A DNA stretch of 64,000 bases from Anisodus tanguticus (Eukaryota > Streptophyta > Magnoliopsida > Solanales > Solanaceae): contig CM067552.1 of assembly GCA_034509755.1 (NCBI GenBank), positions 12,371,001-12,435,000 on the forward strand. Reading direction: 5' to 3'. Positions 47,101 through 55,640 of this stretch are shown here, piece by piece (position 1 is the stretch's first letter; every line of letters begins with the position of its first letter). Made by a program: the position numbers and the translations under genes. Under the pieces are notes generated by a model that saw only the letters and a program-made list of their open reading frames with translations, searched no databases and was not told the origin of the DNA.

Positions 47101-47178
47101 CACCAATTCCACTATACCGCCGTCTTCAATGTCGTTGACTCCGTCGCCGTCGCCGTTCATCGGCTCTACTATGGGCAT
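22190..47178 (-). CDS. EamA/DMT-family membrane transporter, ten exons
   Basis: Exons on the minus strand: 47178-46957, 44453-44300, 43938-43755, 42987-42872, 40031-39972, 37984-37852, 24216-24150, 23613-23542, 23439-23374, 22324-22190 (stop TGA). They sum to 1209 bases, 402 residues. The N-terminal 75 residues are soluble and acidic (MPIVEPMNGDGDG, then DDQIAPLLTQSERPK). About ten membrane segments follow in two EamA repeats; landmarks are WSGSRYSGLLC, RSGQPIFGPTSARK, QRLPVSQAIILSF, LHEKLKIAEIGG, LTRAGAKAADQPV, LARGLQLEKTS and PSFGRLVGC, ending GPEKEIE. This matches a plant DMT/EamA transporter family; the substrate is not known from sequence. All phases agree and all splice sites are GT...AG except the exon 3 acceptor (CCG instead of CAG). 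Intron 6 is 13.6 kb and full of transposons. Expression is therefore uncertain, although no stop lies in the exons. Confidence 0.85.
23020..23176 (-). mobile_element. tRNA-derived SINE
   Basis: On the minus strand it starts GGGGAGCCTTGGAGTAACGG (box A-like) and has GGGTTCGAGCCG (box B of an RNA polymerase III promoter) about 35 bases on, then CCCTTCCCCGGACCC, and ends GGGCTGCC plus a T-run. An 18-bp exact duplication TCATTATTTATCAATATT flanks it (23002-23019, 23177-23194). The sequence resembles the widespread plant Au-type SINE by memory. It lies in intron 9 of the EamA gene in the same orientation. Confidence 0.85.
24217..24797. other. Start of EamA intron 6, no repeat recognised
   Basis: Intron sequence between exon 7 (24150-24216) and the solo LTR; no paired repeat or open frame of note. 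Confidence 0.5.
26264..26571 (-). repeat. 3-prime LTR of copia C
   Basis: 308 bp, with a run of TATACAC/GTGTATA inverted motifs (26440-26560), including CACGGTGTGTATACC, that could fold into hairpins. It matches 30550-30853. Confidence 0.9.
26690..27720 (-). pseudogene. Copia C reverse transcriptase with RNase H deletion
   Basis: The RT runs from about 27720 (N-terminal part with stops) to the open piece 27356-26742 with SLYGLKQAPWAWY, active site YVDDII, and SYFLGIAVTR. Directly after YRSLVGAL the text jumps to PIQKATLY, which belongs near the end of RNase H; about 140 residues with the YTDADW and SAEAEYR catalytic regions are missing. The very C-terminal part is frameshifted. Confidence 0.82.
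28143..29320 (-). pseudogene. Copia C protease and integrase
   Basis: The protease motif MDTGATSHMT starts at 29320. A pre-integrase region (WHARLGHPG, CHSCPLGK) and the first integrase acidic site (IHSDLL) lie at 29067-28642. The second acidic motif is degraded at about 28595 (CDNGKEY region with a frame change), the third is in a stop-containing stretch near 28490. The C-terminal part is 28388-28143. Confidence 0.78.
29321..30379 (-). pseudogene. Copia C gag
   Basis: Start at 30379 (MSTSKNLFHLALTVSNIKN). The open piece reaches 30047 with ATWAELFKIHA and a DPQLWITLDA segment. After a stop it continues at 30001-29564 with VSAYCKRLKELADQLCNVGA, ARSMLMLEEADLAKKA and a Gly/Asn/Lys-rich tail. 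It is the best preserved gag of the three copia elements. Confidence 0.8.
30550..30853 (-). repeat. 5-prime LTR of copia C
   Basis: 304 bp, matching 26264-26571 with scattered substitutions, and starting with an intact TGAAACAAATAATC. Confidence 0.9.
31051..31380. other. Probable solo-LTR remainder
   Basis: Between the MITE end and the chromovirus there is no coding sequence. By position it should belong to the interrupted solo LTR. The exact left border of the chromovirus is not fixed. Confidence 0.35.
31637..32714 (-). pseudogene. Chromovirus integrase C-terminus and chromodomain, split by hAT
   Basis: Two parts flank the hAT element. The upstream part (32714-32532) contains HNVFHVSLFK, PPPEDRR and then RGTWEILVHWCG in another frame. 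The downstream part (31828-31637) contains DATWENVAYFR and a tail ending with a stop at 31637. The frame continues cleanly over the 8-bp target site, so the element was placed in the middle of the chromodomain. Chromodomains of this kind guide integration to marked chromatin in the family. Confidence 0.8.
31829..32531. mobile_element. Non-autonomous hAT element, GGATCC-rich
   Basis: 703 bp starting TAGGGATGGCAACGGAT and ending ATCCACTGCCATCTCTA, with an exact 8-bp duplication CCCACACC (31821-31828 and 32532-32539). Both subterminal zones consist of GGATCCGGATC-like palindromic repeats (31841-31925 and 32355-32520). In the middle there are three copies of an 18-bp unit ACTTGTTTTGAGAATTAA (about 32218-32275). 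No transposase. A related copy is at 48119-49073. Confidence 0.92.
33042..33640 (-). pseudogene. Chromovirus integrase core
   Basis: A HHCC-type zinc region precedes the TRIM side (HDNAHKGVHKTLQRIRQDFY, 33650-33590). The core shows VVVDRFSKYAH with the first Asp region, a second acidic site that is altered, and the glutamate of YHPQTDGQTEVVN (33205-33170). Frameshifts near 33420-33300 and a stop at 33042 break it. Confidence 0.75.
33689..34029 (-). mobile_element. TRIM (terminal-repeat retrotransposon in miniature)
   Basis: Two 121-bp terminal direct repeats (33689-33809 and 33909-34029) have TG...CA ends; I count about 13 differences. A perfect primer-binding site TGGTATCAGAGCC (33896-33908) abuts the 5-prime repeat on the minus strand and a G-rich run (GCGTGCGGGGG) abuts the other. 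A 5-bp duplication AATTG flanks it (33684-33688, 34030-34034). The 99-bp middle codes for nothing. At 341 bp it is a complete TRIM, inserted in the chromovirus between RNase H and integrase. Confidence 0.93.
34062..35323 (-). pseudogene. Chromovirus reverse transcriptase and RNase H
   Basis: RT from VDYRELNAKTVKDKFPIP through KLDLKSGYHQVRM, the active site FFDDIL and the MPFGLSNAPSAFQ motif in one open piece (35323-34850). The connection and RNase H (GFLGLAGYYRKFIKGYS, IECDASGSGIGAVLQQ) are at 34776-34498, and its C-terminal part (VEYRAGHLNKVVDALSRR) at 34304-34062. Frames change near 34840, 34490 and 34310. Confidence 0.88.
35384..36988 (-). pseudogene. Chromovirus gag and protease
   Basis: gag is in pieces (37022-36753, 36694-36482, 36395-36093): a coiled-coil-like N-terminus (LEELQTLLQEAQAANEARIA), the gag domain (LLGEAQLWYHQVEQEY) and a decayed zinc knuckle CYNCDELYSTGNQC at 36103-36060. 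The protease shows LVDSGSTHNFI (about 35900) with the D-S-G active site. The linker down to the RT carries several stops. Confidence 0.75.
37778..37804. repeat. Poly-G run of 27
   Basis: Uninterrupted G tract just inside the 3-prime end of the solo LTR. Exact length is unreliable in any assembly. Confidence 0.9.
37985..39971. other. EamA intron 5
   Basis: About 2 kb without recognised transposon or open frame; ordinary AT-rich intron sequence. Confidence 0.5.
40560..40815. repeat. Dispersed repeat with tRNA-like box, possible SINE
   Basis: The stretch CCCCCTCACGTACGAGCTTG, a T-run, and GGTGAGACTTGAACTCAGGA (box B-like in reverse) with TTTGATACCAGGTTGAAG recall a frequent solanaceous repeat. 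A weaker relative (ATGACCACCTCATCTAAAATC) is at 22900-22920. No target duplication was fixed. In EamA intron 4. Confidence 0.35.
41082..41150. repeat. (GT)n(AT)n microsatellite
   Basis: About 17 GT followed by about 17 AT dinucleotides, directly adjoining the RTE LINE. In EamA intron 4. Confidence 0.95.
41151..42733 (+). mobile_element. 5-prime truncated RTE-type LINE
   Basis: A reverse transcriptase of RTE type reads in pieces: GRATGPDEIPVELWK (41285-41330), MPEEWRWSTMVPLYKNKGD, NYRGIKLLSHT, QFGFMSGR, then the active site LFADDIVLI (41940-41967) and VVRPTMLYGAECW (42303-42340). At least two frameshifts and four stops interrupt it. No endonuclease remains. The 3-prime end (42620-42733) has GAGCCGAGGGTC, TAGAGGTAAGGTCTGCGTAC and a short GTT tail. 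It was inserted into the AT microsatellite of EamA intron 4, antisense to the gene, so the target duplication cannot be told apart. Confidence 0.85.
42988..43754. other. EamA intron 3
   Basis: 767 bases between exons 3 and 4 without recognised repeats apart from an A-run at 43520-43531. Confidence 0.5.
44759..46021 (+). mobile_element. 5-prime truncated RTE-type LINE
   Basis: A 10-bp exact duplication TACTTTATGC flanks it (44749-44758, 46022-46031). It starts inside the RT: active site LFADDIVMI (44817-44843), then KLEVWR followed by a stop, VRPTMLYGAECWP and a long intact C-terminal piece to 45580 (MRKLRWMCGHRMRD, RLRWFWHVQMRD, RGRGRPKKYCREVI). The 3-prime UTR (45580-45900) is shared with 20363-20744, and the tail is GGTATGTTGTTGTTGTTG. 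Lies in EamA intron 1, antisense to the gene. Confidence 0.9.
46231..46342. repeat. Tandem duplication of 56 bp
   Basis: Two adjacent copies starting GAAATCATGATTTATTATTA at 46231 and 46287, differing at one or two bases. In EamA intron 1. Confidence 0.9.
46547..46799 (+). repeat. RTE-LINE 3-prime fragment
   Basis: Tail with GAGCCGAGGGTCTATCGG, ATTATAGGAGTAAGGTATGC and GGTATGTTGTTGTTGT. A candidate 8-bp duplication AATTATTA lies at 46539-46546 and 46800-46807. In EamA intron 1. Confidence 0.65.
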
Positions 47179-47457
47179 TTTGCCCGTCGCGAAAATTGAT
47201 TGTTTTTCCGGCCAGTGAATGGATTTGCTGATCCGTAAGGGGAGGGGGGGGGGGGGGGGGTTAAGAAGTGTATACAGTATTCAAAGTGCCGACGCCGAAG
47301 TAGACCCTTGTTACATTTTTGAAATATTTGGACGGCTAAATTCTAAAATGTAAACTTCACTCGCTTCATTAAAGTTAAGCTATGAATTATAACATTGACG
47401 TTGTAATTGATTAGCCTAGTTTAATAATTAATGGACTAATGTATTTCTTTCATCATA
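47179..47457. promoter_or_regulatory. EamA 5-prime flank with poly-G run
   Basis: Sequence directly upstream of the EamA start (minus strand). It holds a G run with one A break at 47239-47260. No TATA box identified; promoter role is by position only. Confidence 0.35.
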
Positions 47458-47718
47458 CTCCCTCTTTTAACTTTTACTTGTCCACTTTTAACTTTACAAG
47501 CCCCTTAAAAATAATAAATAAAATATATATTCTACCAAGATACTTATATTAATTGATGTATAGTTTTAATGAGACTTAGAAAATAATTTGAAATGAGTAA
47601 TTAATGATATGGGTAAAACAAGAAAAATAGACTATTTTTTTCATGATATGTTAAATGTGACAAGTAAAAGTCAAAACTTATTTTTAAAATAGTGGACAAG
47701 TAAAAGTGAATAGAGGAA
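47458..47718. mobile_element. Stowaway-type MITE
   Basis: 261 bp, TA on both sides (47456-47457, 47719-47720), with long inverted ends: CTCCCTCTTTTAACTTTTAC / GTAAAAGTGAATAGAGGAA extending into TTGTCCAC / GTGGACAA. A further degenerate relative may start at 47817 (CTCCCTCTTGTCTTTATTTG) without a clear right end. It lies about 280 bp upstream of the EamA start codon. Confidence 0.8.
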
Positions 47719-48118
47719 TATATAATATGCTTAATCGAAAATAGATGTGAGATTTTAAATTGAACAACATTATTTTATCGGTCAGACCCACCGGCACATC
47801 AGAAGTTCAGAACTACTCCCTCTTGTCTTTATTTGTTCACTTTTCAAAAGTCAGTTTGACTACATTTTAAAATTAAAATTTCATTAAATTAATTTAATAT
47901 TTAAATTTTAAAATTTATATATTTGTAAACTATATTAAAAAAATACTAAAAGTTATATCTTTTCTCATATCAGTTTAACAAAACACAAATATTTTAAAAT
48001 ATTATTCAAAATTTATACAATTTGAATCTTAGAAAGTAAAAAGTATTACATAAATTTGAAACATGAAAAGCACGTGCTACTACTATATCCATGAAAGTAC
48101 GTACTACTATTATATATC

Positions 48119-49073
48119 TAGGGATGGCAACGGATCGGATCTGGACCGGATCCTACTAGATCTAGATCCAGATCCATTTTTCAGATCTGGATCCGGATCC
48201 AGATCCATCGGGTCCATAAAAATCATATCCAAATCCGGATCCATCGGATACACCAGGTCCACGGATCGGATCTGGATCTACATGTAAATTTTTTTGGCTT
48301 GAATAATATTCTCACATGTTGAAATTTTTATGACAAAATGAAACGTAATCTGATTAAAAAATAATTGAGTTCATTCAATCAACCTACACAAACATGACAC
48401 CATTCTTCCAAAATACTGAACAAAGTTTTAGCATCACAAGAAAATAAAGACGATTGACTTCATTAGTGATGTTGAACAGGTTGCAACTTTGAGCTAATTT
48501 TTGGAGGCTTTAGTGATGCTCCACTTGTAGTTCTACTGATTGACTTCATTAAACAACATAAAACAATGTCAGTCATATATCAAAAGTCCCAATTTTTTTT
48601 TGCTGATCAAACAAATGAGAGAAAGATACTTAAAGCTTACGGCTAGCAGATTCAAGAAAGGGAAATTTAAAGAAGAGTTATATTTTTTTCTTTTTATAGA
48701 AATGAAAATATGGGATACTGTAGAGAGCATATAGGTAAAAGAAATAAAACTTCAAAGACAAATTACATGGCTGTGTGACTTGTGCCTTATCCTGGTTCAA
48801 CCCTTTACCCAATACATAAATTATGAAAAAAAATTAAGAAAATACTTATAAAATTATATTCTAGGTTATGAATATATTTAATAATAAACGGATCCACGGA
48901 TCAAATCTGGACCGGATACGGATCTCAAATACAAAATTCAGATCCGATCTGTTAGAAATGAATCCGGGTCCGATCCGGATCCGTCGGATCCAAATTTTGA
49001 ATATCCATATCCTATAAAAACGGACATGGATCCACCGGATCCAGACCGGATTCAAAATCCATTGCCATCTCTA
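48119..49073. mobile_element. Non-autonomous hAT element, GGATCC-rich
   Basis: 955 bp, TAGGGATGGCAACGGAT...ATTGCCATCTCTA, with exact 8-bp duplication TATATATC (48111-48118, 49074-49081). Subterminal GGATCC/GGATCTGG palindromes as in 31829-32531, which also shares an internal stretch (TTCTAGGTTATG(G/A)ATATATT). The middle is different, AT-rich and non-coding. Confidence 0.92.
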
Positions 49074-49259
49074 TATATATCCATCATAAAGGTTTTTGAT
49101 CGTTTTAACCTTTCGAATTTATCAATATTTTATTCCAACCTCCTATCTACTTTGAGTCTTTGACCGATATTAGATCATGTCAGTATGTCACTACCCCAAC
49201 ATAATATGATTTCAGATGAAGTTTTTAGAGGATGAAAGCAAGAATTAGAGAGTAGCACG

Positions 49260-50181
49260 TAGGGATGGTAAAATTAGTCCAAATCCAAAAGACCCGCCCA
49301 ACTCGTTCAAGATTTCATGGGTTTGAGCAAGAGTGATTTTGATGATGGGTTGGTTTGGACTAGTCCAAGTTGACCCATCATAAATTAACAACCTAAATGA
49401 ACTCATGATGATTTCCAAACTTGACCCATAAAAATGTTCAATCTTAACGATTAGAGCTCGACTCTAGATTAAGTTTTTTATTTATAAATAATTATTTTAA
49501 AAAATTCTTTATTATTTCATAAATTCCTCCCCCCTACCCCCTCTCCACCCTATGCCCTACCCCTTCCCAAATTTCTATTTCATATTTTTTTACTTTTATA
49601 AAACAATTATTAAAAATATAAAAAAAAATTGTACCTCCTCCCCCCTACCCCTCCACCCCATGCCCTAACCCCCATCACCCAACCTCCCCCCACCCACTAC
49701 CCCTCGCCCTCCCACCCGACCCCTAAATTTTCTATTTTATATATTTATTTTACTTTTATAAACTTTTTATAAAAAATGAGAAATTTTTGCTTACCCCATC
49801 CCCACCTTCCCTCCCCGAAGGTTTTTACTTTATATATTTATTTTACTTATACAATTTATTTATAAAAAATGAGAAATTTTTCTTAGCCCGCTACTTAGCC
49901 CCCCCCCCCCCTCTCACCCCCTGCACTCCCACCCATTATTTTATATATTTATTTTGCTTTTATAAAAAATAAAAAAAAAATCTTTAAAATATTATTCTTA
50001 TTTTAAAAATAAAGATATAGAAAAATCAAATATCATACAAAATAAAATAACATGATAGAAGGAAAGTTTGAAATTTGTAAAAATAAGAGCTTTGGGCGGA
50101 TTGGGCATTGGACCATCTATTGATTCAACACATCTTGACCCGCCCAACTTCAGCCCAAACGGCTCATCTGACACCCCTAGT
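49260..50181. mobile_element. hAT-like element with C-rich middle
   Basis: Ends TAGGGATGGTAAAATTAG and GACACCCCTA; flanked by GTAGCACG (49252-49259) and GTAGCACA (50182-50189), an 8-bp duplication with one mismatch. Subterminal GACCCGCCCAA motifs occur at both ends (49291-49301 and inverted near 50095-50105 as GGGCGGATTGGGC, again 50139-50150). The middle (49525-49940) alternates C-rich runs such as CCCCACCCACTACCCC with AT-rich blocks. No transposase. Confidence 0.75.
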
Positions 50182-50189
50182 AGCACATA

Positions 50190-51794
50190 GTAGTTAGAAC
50201 AATTATAAACATACAAGATGATTCCAACTCTTTATCTTTTTAATAATGATATATTCCGAGTTAATTTACATGCATCTTGATTATCCCATCAAATTTCTGC
50301 TACTTTTATTAATATATATATATATATATATATCAAGGCATATTTTTTGTCTACTAAAATTTGAACCATAATTTTTCATTATTTTCAACTACTTTATTAT
50401 TTGTTGTGTCACATCCTCTAAGATAGTACTACTTGTTATCAAATAGATGCCTTGATGTTGTTATCTTTTCTCAAACACCAAATTCAGTAATTTGAAGTCT
50501 CCAACCATTAGCCAAAAATACTCTTCGCCCATTAATGTACCATATCCACACCAACTAAGTTAAAGCTAATAAAACAATAATTCGTCTATTATAATCTCAA
50601 CCTAATAAACCTTGTACAGTGGAACTAACAAAATATGAACTCTCGAAAATAAAAGAAATTGTTTATTAAACTTTTATGTAGAGAAGAACAAGAAAATCAT
50701 TGTTAAAGCTAGTTAATGAATAAAACTAGCCAAGTTGGTGTGAATGAGAAATGGAAGGCAACCTTTCCGAACAGTCACCAACCTATTCCGAAGAGGCACC
50801 TTCAAGGCTATATAAACTAAGGCAATGCCTCATTTTAAAGATACCAAAACCAAAAATTTCTCGCATCCGAAATTACGCATTCTTTTTTCACAAATAAAAC
50901 TATCGAGTCTTACCGTGTTTCGTTGCCAACTTTGAGTTCGTCGAAGTCGAAGGCGTTTGACGTACCGCTACTCTGCCGACGATGTATATCCGTTTTATCC
51001 TGGGAGGAAGTAATCCATAACCTCGGGTACAAGTGAGGGGATTAAATTCCTTAAGGACACACAAAGTGAATTCGTGGTCTCGGATATTTTCTTACTTCTG
51101 TATTATTTTTCCGGTTTCTGTTTTTTCTGATTTTTGTCTTTCCGTTTGGTTTCTGTTTTTTTCTGATTTTTGAACACAGGCACAACAACAATCATATCCT
51201 CACAAATGCAAAGCAACAAGAGATTTTAGAACTTACCAGATCGATGGATATACCTATTGTTATTAATGTCCACGCAATTGAACTCATAAATTGTAACCAA
51301 TTTTGATGATATGGAGAAAGATTATCGGAACAAAAATAGAGATATCCCAAGTAGGATGAAGGGGACGGGGCAGAATTTGAGCAATTTTACGATCTGGAAT
51401 GAATTGGGGATAAGAAATTAATGGCGACGGTCGTAAAAAAAAAGTAGTTGGGGAGGCAGTTGGATTTTTTCTATTTTGGGCAAATCATTACTAATAATTT
51501 CATTTGTATCAAATTACATTTTTGATAACTTAGAGACTCGTTTGGAAGTTTATTATTATATTATTTAATGTATTTTTTAAAACTTAAGAGCTAGATTTTG
51601 AAGGTCAAATAACTTATTTTGAGTTAATTAGCTCTAATCCTACTCGAAATTTTCTCCACCCAATAAAAAAACTTGGGGTCTAGGCTCCTAGTAGCAAAAA
51701 ATTTGGGGCCCTGCACCATACTCTCCCCATGTACTAATATTCTAGCATGAAATAAGTAGTTAATGTAATGAATTTTAGTATTGGCAAAATTAGG
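50190..51794. other. AT-rich DNA with a possible old LTR
   Basis: 50700-51180 contains a promoter-like GGCTATATAAACTAAGG (about 50808-50825) and a following leader-like stretch that recalls an LTR, but no partner repeat or coding sequence is present. The rest shows nothing recognisable. Confidence 0.3.
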
Positions 51795-51796
51795 TA

Positions 51797-52015
51797 CTTC
51801 CTCCGTGCCAATTTTGTGACACTTTTTTATTTTAGTCAGTTCTAAAAAAATGATATTTTTATATATTTAATAACAATTTAATTTTAAAGTGTTTATTTTA
51901 TCCGTAGTCACACATTTATTAATAATGTATTTTGGGTTACAAGTTTCAAAAGTCTTTCTTTTTTTCTTAAATTTTGTGTCGATCAAACACCTTCATATCA
52001 ATTGGACAAGGAGAG
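51797..52015. mobile_element. Stowaway-type MITE
   Basis: 219 bp between TA dinucleotides (51795-51796, 52016-52017). Starts CTTCCTCCGTGCCAATTTTG and ends CATATCAATTGGACAAGGAGAG; interior has the family's TTCAAAAGTCTTTCTTT. Confidence 0.75.
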
Positions 52016-53084
52016 TAATATAATTCGCCTGAAAGACTATTTAGGAGATTTAATTAAAGGTGACAAAAAAATTGAGTGAGAGCAACTCAAGTATTTTTTT
52101 ATTGAGTAGGGGTGATAAAATTGAATTAGTGATTAATGAGGTTTGACCCATTTTTGGACTTATACCCAAAATTTACTTTTTACACTTTAATCCAACTTAT
52201 ATAAAATCTTAAATTACCTAAAAGGGTAAAATAAAAATGACGCCCAATTTCTCAGCAGCCAACGACCTCTTCAACGCCATTTTTTTCTTCAGCCATTTCA
52301 TCATCCTCCTTCTTCTTCCTCTGCAGCATTCTTCTTCTTTCTTCATTCTATTTTTCCTTGCTTCTTCTTCATTTTAAAAAAAAAAATTTAAAAAAAGAAT
52401 CCACCTAACGTAATTACTGGACTAGATTTCATTTGTGTAGCACTGGACATTACTTCATAGGTAATTTCCGCTCATTTGATAAGTAAAATAATGTCTTTTT
52501 ATTTCAATTATTCATCTGGGTATAACTGCTGATTTTCAAAGAATTACAGTAGTAGTTACAATTGTTGCAACAAGTGTTAAAGGTGTTGTATAAGTGCTTT
52601 TGAAATAATAAAATTGCTACAACAGTTGATGTAGTTGCTGCAATAATTACAGCAATTTATGCAGTTGTTGCAACTTCTATACTAATTATTTCGACAACTG
52701 CTAAATACGTTGTACAAAAAAATTACAACAATTGTTGTACTTATTGCCACACGGACATCTTCTACAGTCGTTGGATGAAATAAAACCAGAAAAATGAAGT
52801 TGCCTCCAATAACTTAGTGAGTTATTGCAATAACTATGTTACTTGTTGCAATAAATATTCACTTGTTGCAACAACTTACTATGTTGTTGCAACTGCAATT
52901 GTTTCATTTTGTTACAGTTTGGTATGTATTGTCATGATCAATTTTTTTCAAATAAAATATCTTCAGGTACTTCGAACACCATTAATGGGGACTCAATAAT
53001 AATAGGGATTGATTGCCACGGTGAATGAATCGACAACAACAATCGATTTATTTGGCGTTGAAAGGATTGTGACATTGTAAAGAC

Positions 53085-53455
53085 GATAACGATGACTGCC
53101 CAAAGAGATGTCATATATGATGATTTTGTGATCTTAATCATCGCCTATTATGAATTAAATTGTGAACCGAAAGATCTTGTTGTCACTTACATTCATAGCT
53201 CTTTTGAAAAGCAGATAATAGAACCTTTTTAGATAAGAAATCAAGTTAGTTTTCGTGCTTATTTGAATGATGAAGCTAAGCTCATTTTAAGTGTATACGC
53301 GGTTGGAAGTTCGGTAGAGAACCACAATTTAGCTCAAGGCCAACAAGATATGTTAGATGATGTATTAAATGGGGTGGATATAGATATTCTATTGGGATCA
53401 CTGCCAGTCCTAGAAGACTCGATAATAGAAAACTTGGCATTTTCATCATGTTGAT
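53085..53455 (+). pseudogene. MULE-type transposase N-terminal fragment (tentative)
   Basis: Plus-strand reading gives YDDFVILIIAYYELNCEPKD, VTYIHSSFEKQIIEPF, a stop at 53230, then RAYLNDEAKLILSVYAV and SIIENLAFSSC ending at a stop at 53452. This pattern recalls the N-terminal region of some solanaceous MULE proteins; the catalytic core is absent. Confidence is limited because it rests on memory of the pattern. Confidence 0.4.
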
Positions 53456-53461
53456 TTTTTT

Positions 53462-53951
53462 CTAAGTTCACCTACGGCAGTAAAACTTTGAACATATGTG
53501 ATATTATCATCTCCATCATCATCTTCATTTGTATTTTCTTCTTCATGTTCAGATTATTTTTTGGATTCATCATCATCATCATCACTATGTTCATATCCTT
53601 TTTGGGAATGATAATGATCATCATCTCTCTCTTTGGTAGATTTCTATTTAAAATGTATATCTTCAGCTCCTTATTGGTCATCTACCTTTCTTCTTGGCTA
53701 TCTTCAGACCTTTCTTATTGGTCATATTCAGCTATTTCTTCTTCTATTTGAAAGACTTCTTTGGCCTCTGAATCCTCCTCTTGGTCTTCAGACTATTATT
53801 CATGTTGACTATGACTTGGAGATTCATTTGCTTATTCAAAAATACCTCTTGCTTGTTTAGTAAGCTCGTCTAATGGTGTTTGAATCTTAACTCTTTAACT
53901 ATCTCTACTTGATGATGTAGTTGATTTCTGATCTTTTTTTATTGGAGCCAT
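53462..53951 (-). pseudogene. Acidic Ser/Glu-rich reading frame, broken
   Basis: From ATG at 53951 the minus strand reads MAPIKKDQKSTTSSSRDS, stop, RVKIQTPLDELTKQARG, further stops, then Ser/Glu- and Asp-rich text (SEDQEEDSEAKEVFQIEEE) up to a run of GAT codons near 53570. It faces the fragment at 53085-53455. I do not recognise a domain; similar N-termini occur in MULE-linked Ulp1-type proteins as I recall them, but no protease domain is here. Confidence 0.35.
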
Positions 53952-54387
53952 TTTATCTGCACATATGAGGTAAAAAGAAATCATCAATTATATGTACACC
54001 ATTCGAATTAAACAGAGATAAAAATTATAATAGTTGATCAAACAAGTACAACTTGTATTGAAATTGTTGCAACAACTGAGGAAGTTGTTGCAACAGATTC
54101 CTCAGTTGTTGGAAAAAATCAGACTGTTGCAAGAACTTCCTCATCAACAATCTCACAACAGTTTAGGTTTTTTTTCAACAGCTGAGGAATCTGTTGGAAC
54201 AACTTCCTCAGTTCCAATAAACTCGACGACTATTTTGATTTTTTCCAACAGTTGAGGAATGTATTACAACAACTGTTAAAAAAAATCAAAACAATTGTAA
54301 GCCCATTTTCCTAAACCATACGAGGACAACAACAACAACAAAACATCTATTTCACTATGAGTATATGCTATTAACAAATATACAATC

Positions 54388-54664
54388 TGTTAACACTAAA
54401 AAATAGCTAAGTGTTTAGTCGAATTCAGTGACAACCGAACTATTCCGGAGTCGAATTTACTCCTAGCCCTCAACTATAAAAACTTCATCGACTACCAAGG
54501 CATCTCAGCCGAGTTGTCAGTTAGAGGTACAACTGGGACCCACTCAGACGCAGACACCTCAACGATAAAGTCAAAAGGGTTTTCAGACCCCCATAAGCGA
54601 TAACGGCCAACAACAACTAAAAGAAATGGGTCATTATCCGAGCAAGATGAGTAGAGGGCGAGAA
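54388..54664 (+). repeat. Truncated 5-prime LTR of the Tat element
   Basis: Matches the first 270 or so bases of 62591-63256, from TGTTAACACT to GTAGAGGG(C/T)GAGAA, then diverges at once into gag. Confidence 0.88.
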
Positions 54665-54687
54665 CTTTCTAAGAACGACCGACGTTC

Positions 54688-55640
54688 GAGGAGAGCAGTC
54701 ATGGAACACAATTCCATCTTATCCTCAGGCTCCGTTAGCCATTCCAACTCAGGTTGTAGGCTTTGGTGGCCATAAACCAACAACAGCCATGAGGGATTAC
54801 CCCACCTATTAGTAATGGCCAGCAAACCACCTACAACCTTCACAACCCTGTCCAATAAAGTGCAGAATGGAGGCCGCCAGTGCAGAACACCTACCAGCAA
54901 AATCCAGTTGAGAATCGACAGGGAACGTCACAACTGATAAACCTGGAGATTATTGATAATACCATGCGGAGGTATTTCGGCATCCAACTGAAACCTTTGG
55001 ACATGCATGTTTATAAGAAGCCCTACCCCGATTGGGTAGATCGGATAACACATTTGCCGAGGGGATTCAAAACACTGGAATTAACCATCTTCTCTAGCAA
55101 TGACGACAAATCCACTATCGAGCACATTGGTAGATTTACTGCCTAATGAGGCGAGGTTGGCCACGTTTGAGGAGAGCAGCCATGGAACACAGTTCCACCT
55201 TATCCTCAGGCTCCGTTAGCCATTCCAGGAGCTCAGGTTGCAGGCTTTGGTGGCCATACCCAACAGCAGCCATGGGGGATTACCCCACCTATTGGTAATG
55301 GCCAACAAACCACCTACAACCTTCATAACCCTGTCCAACAAAGTGCAGAATGGAGGCCACCAGTGCAGAACGCCTACCAGTCGAATCCAGTAGAGAATCG
55401 GTGGGGGACATCACAACTGATAAACCCAGAGATTATTGCTAATACCATGCGGAGGTACTTCAACATCCAACTAAAATCTTTGGGCATGCCTGTTTATAAG
55501 AAGCCCTACCCCGATTGGGTAGATCGGATAGCACCTTTGTCGGGGGGCTTCAAAATACCAGAGTTTGCCATCTTCTCTAGTGACGATGATAAATCCACTA
55601 TCGAGCACATCGATAGATTTACTGCCCAATAAGGCGAGGC
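54688..55640 (+). repeat. Tandem duplication of 481 bp in gag
   Basis: Two copies beginning GAGGAGAGCAG at 54688 and 55169. Both contain the same gag stretch (NP VENR...GTSQLIN, YKKPYPDWVDRI). Copy 1 ends CCTAATGAGGCGAGG, copy 2 CCCAATAAGGCGAGG; each has a stop there (TAA). Confidence 0.9.

Larger units (their letters stand above)
52440..54300. repeat. Cluster of GTTGCAAC palindromic motifs
   Basis: Many imperfect copies of GTTGTTGCAAC and CAACAACTTCCTCAGTTGTTG occur at 52560-52900 and 54055-54300, some forming local inverted repeats (for example GAGGAAGTTGTTGCAAC). A further copy lies across the Tat element at 63340-63380. The surrounding 220-bp unit is repeated: 54240-54382 continuing at 63262, and again 63340-63540. 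Confidence 0.7.

Noticed and set aside
50700..51180. Promoter of an endogenous pararetrovirus or another LTR element
   Set aside because: Only a TATA-like box and leader-like text are present; no coat, RT or second repeat was found, so no assignment is made beyond a possible LTR remnant.
53488..53751. Hydrophobic Ile/Phe-rich small membrane protein
   Set aside because: It is the reverse reading of a GAT/GAA-rich acidic run; composition explains the hydrophobicity.
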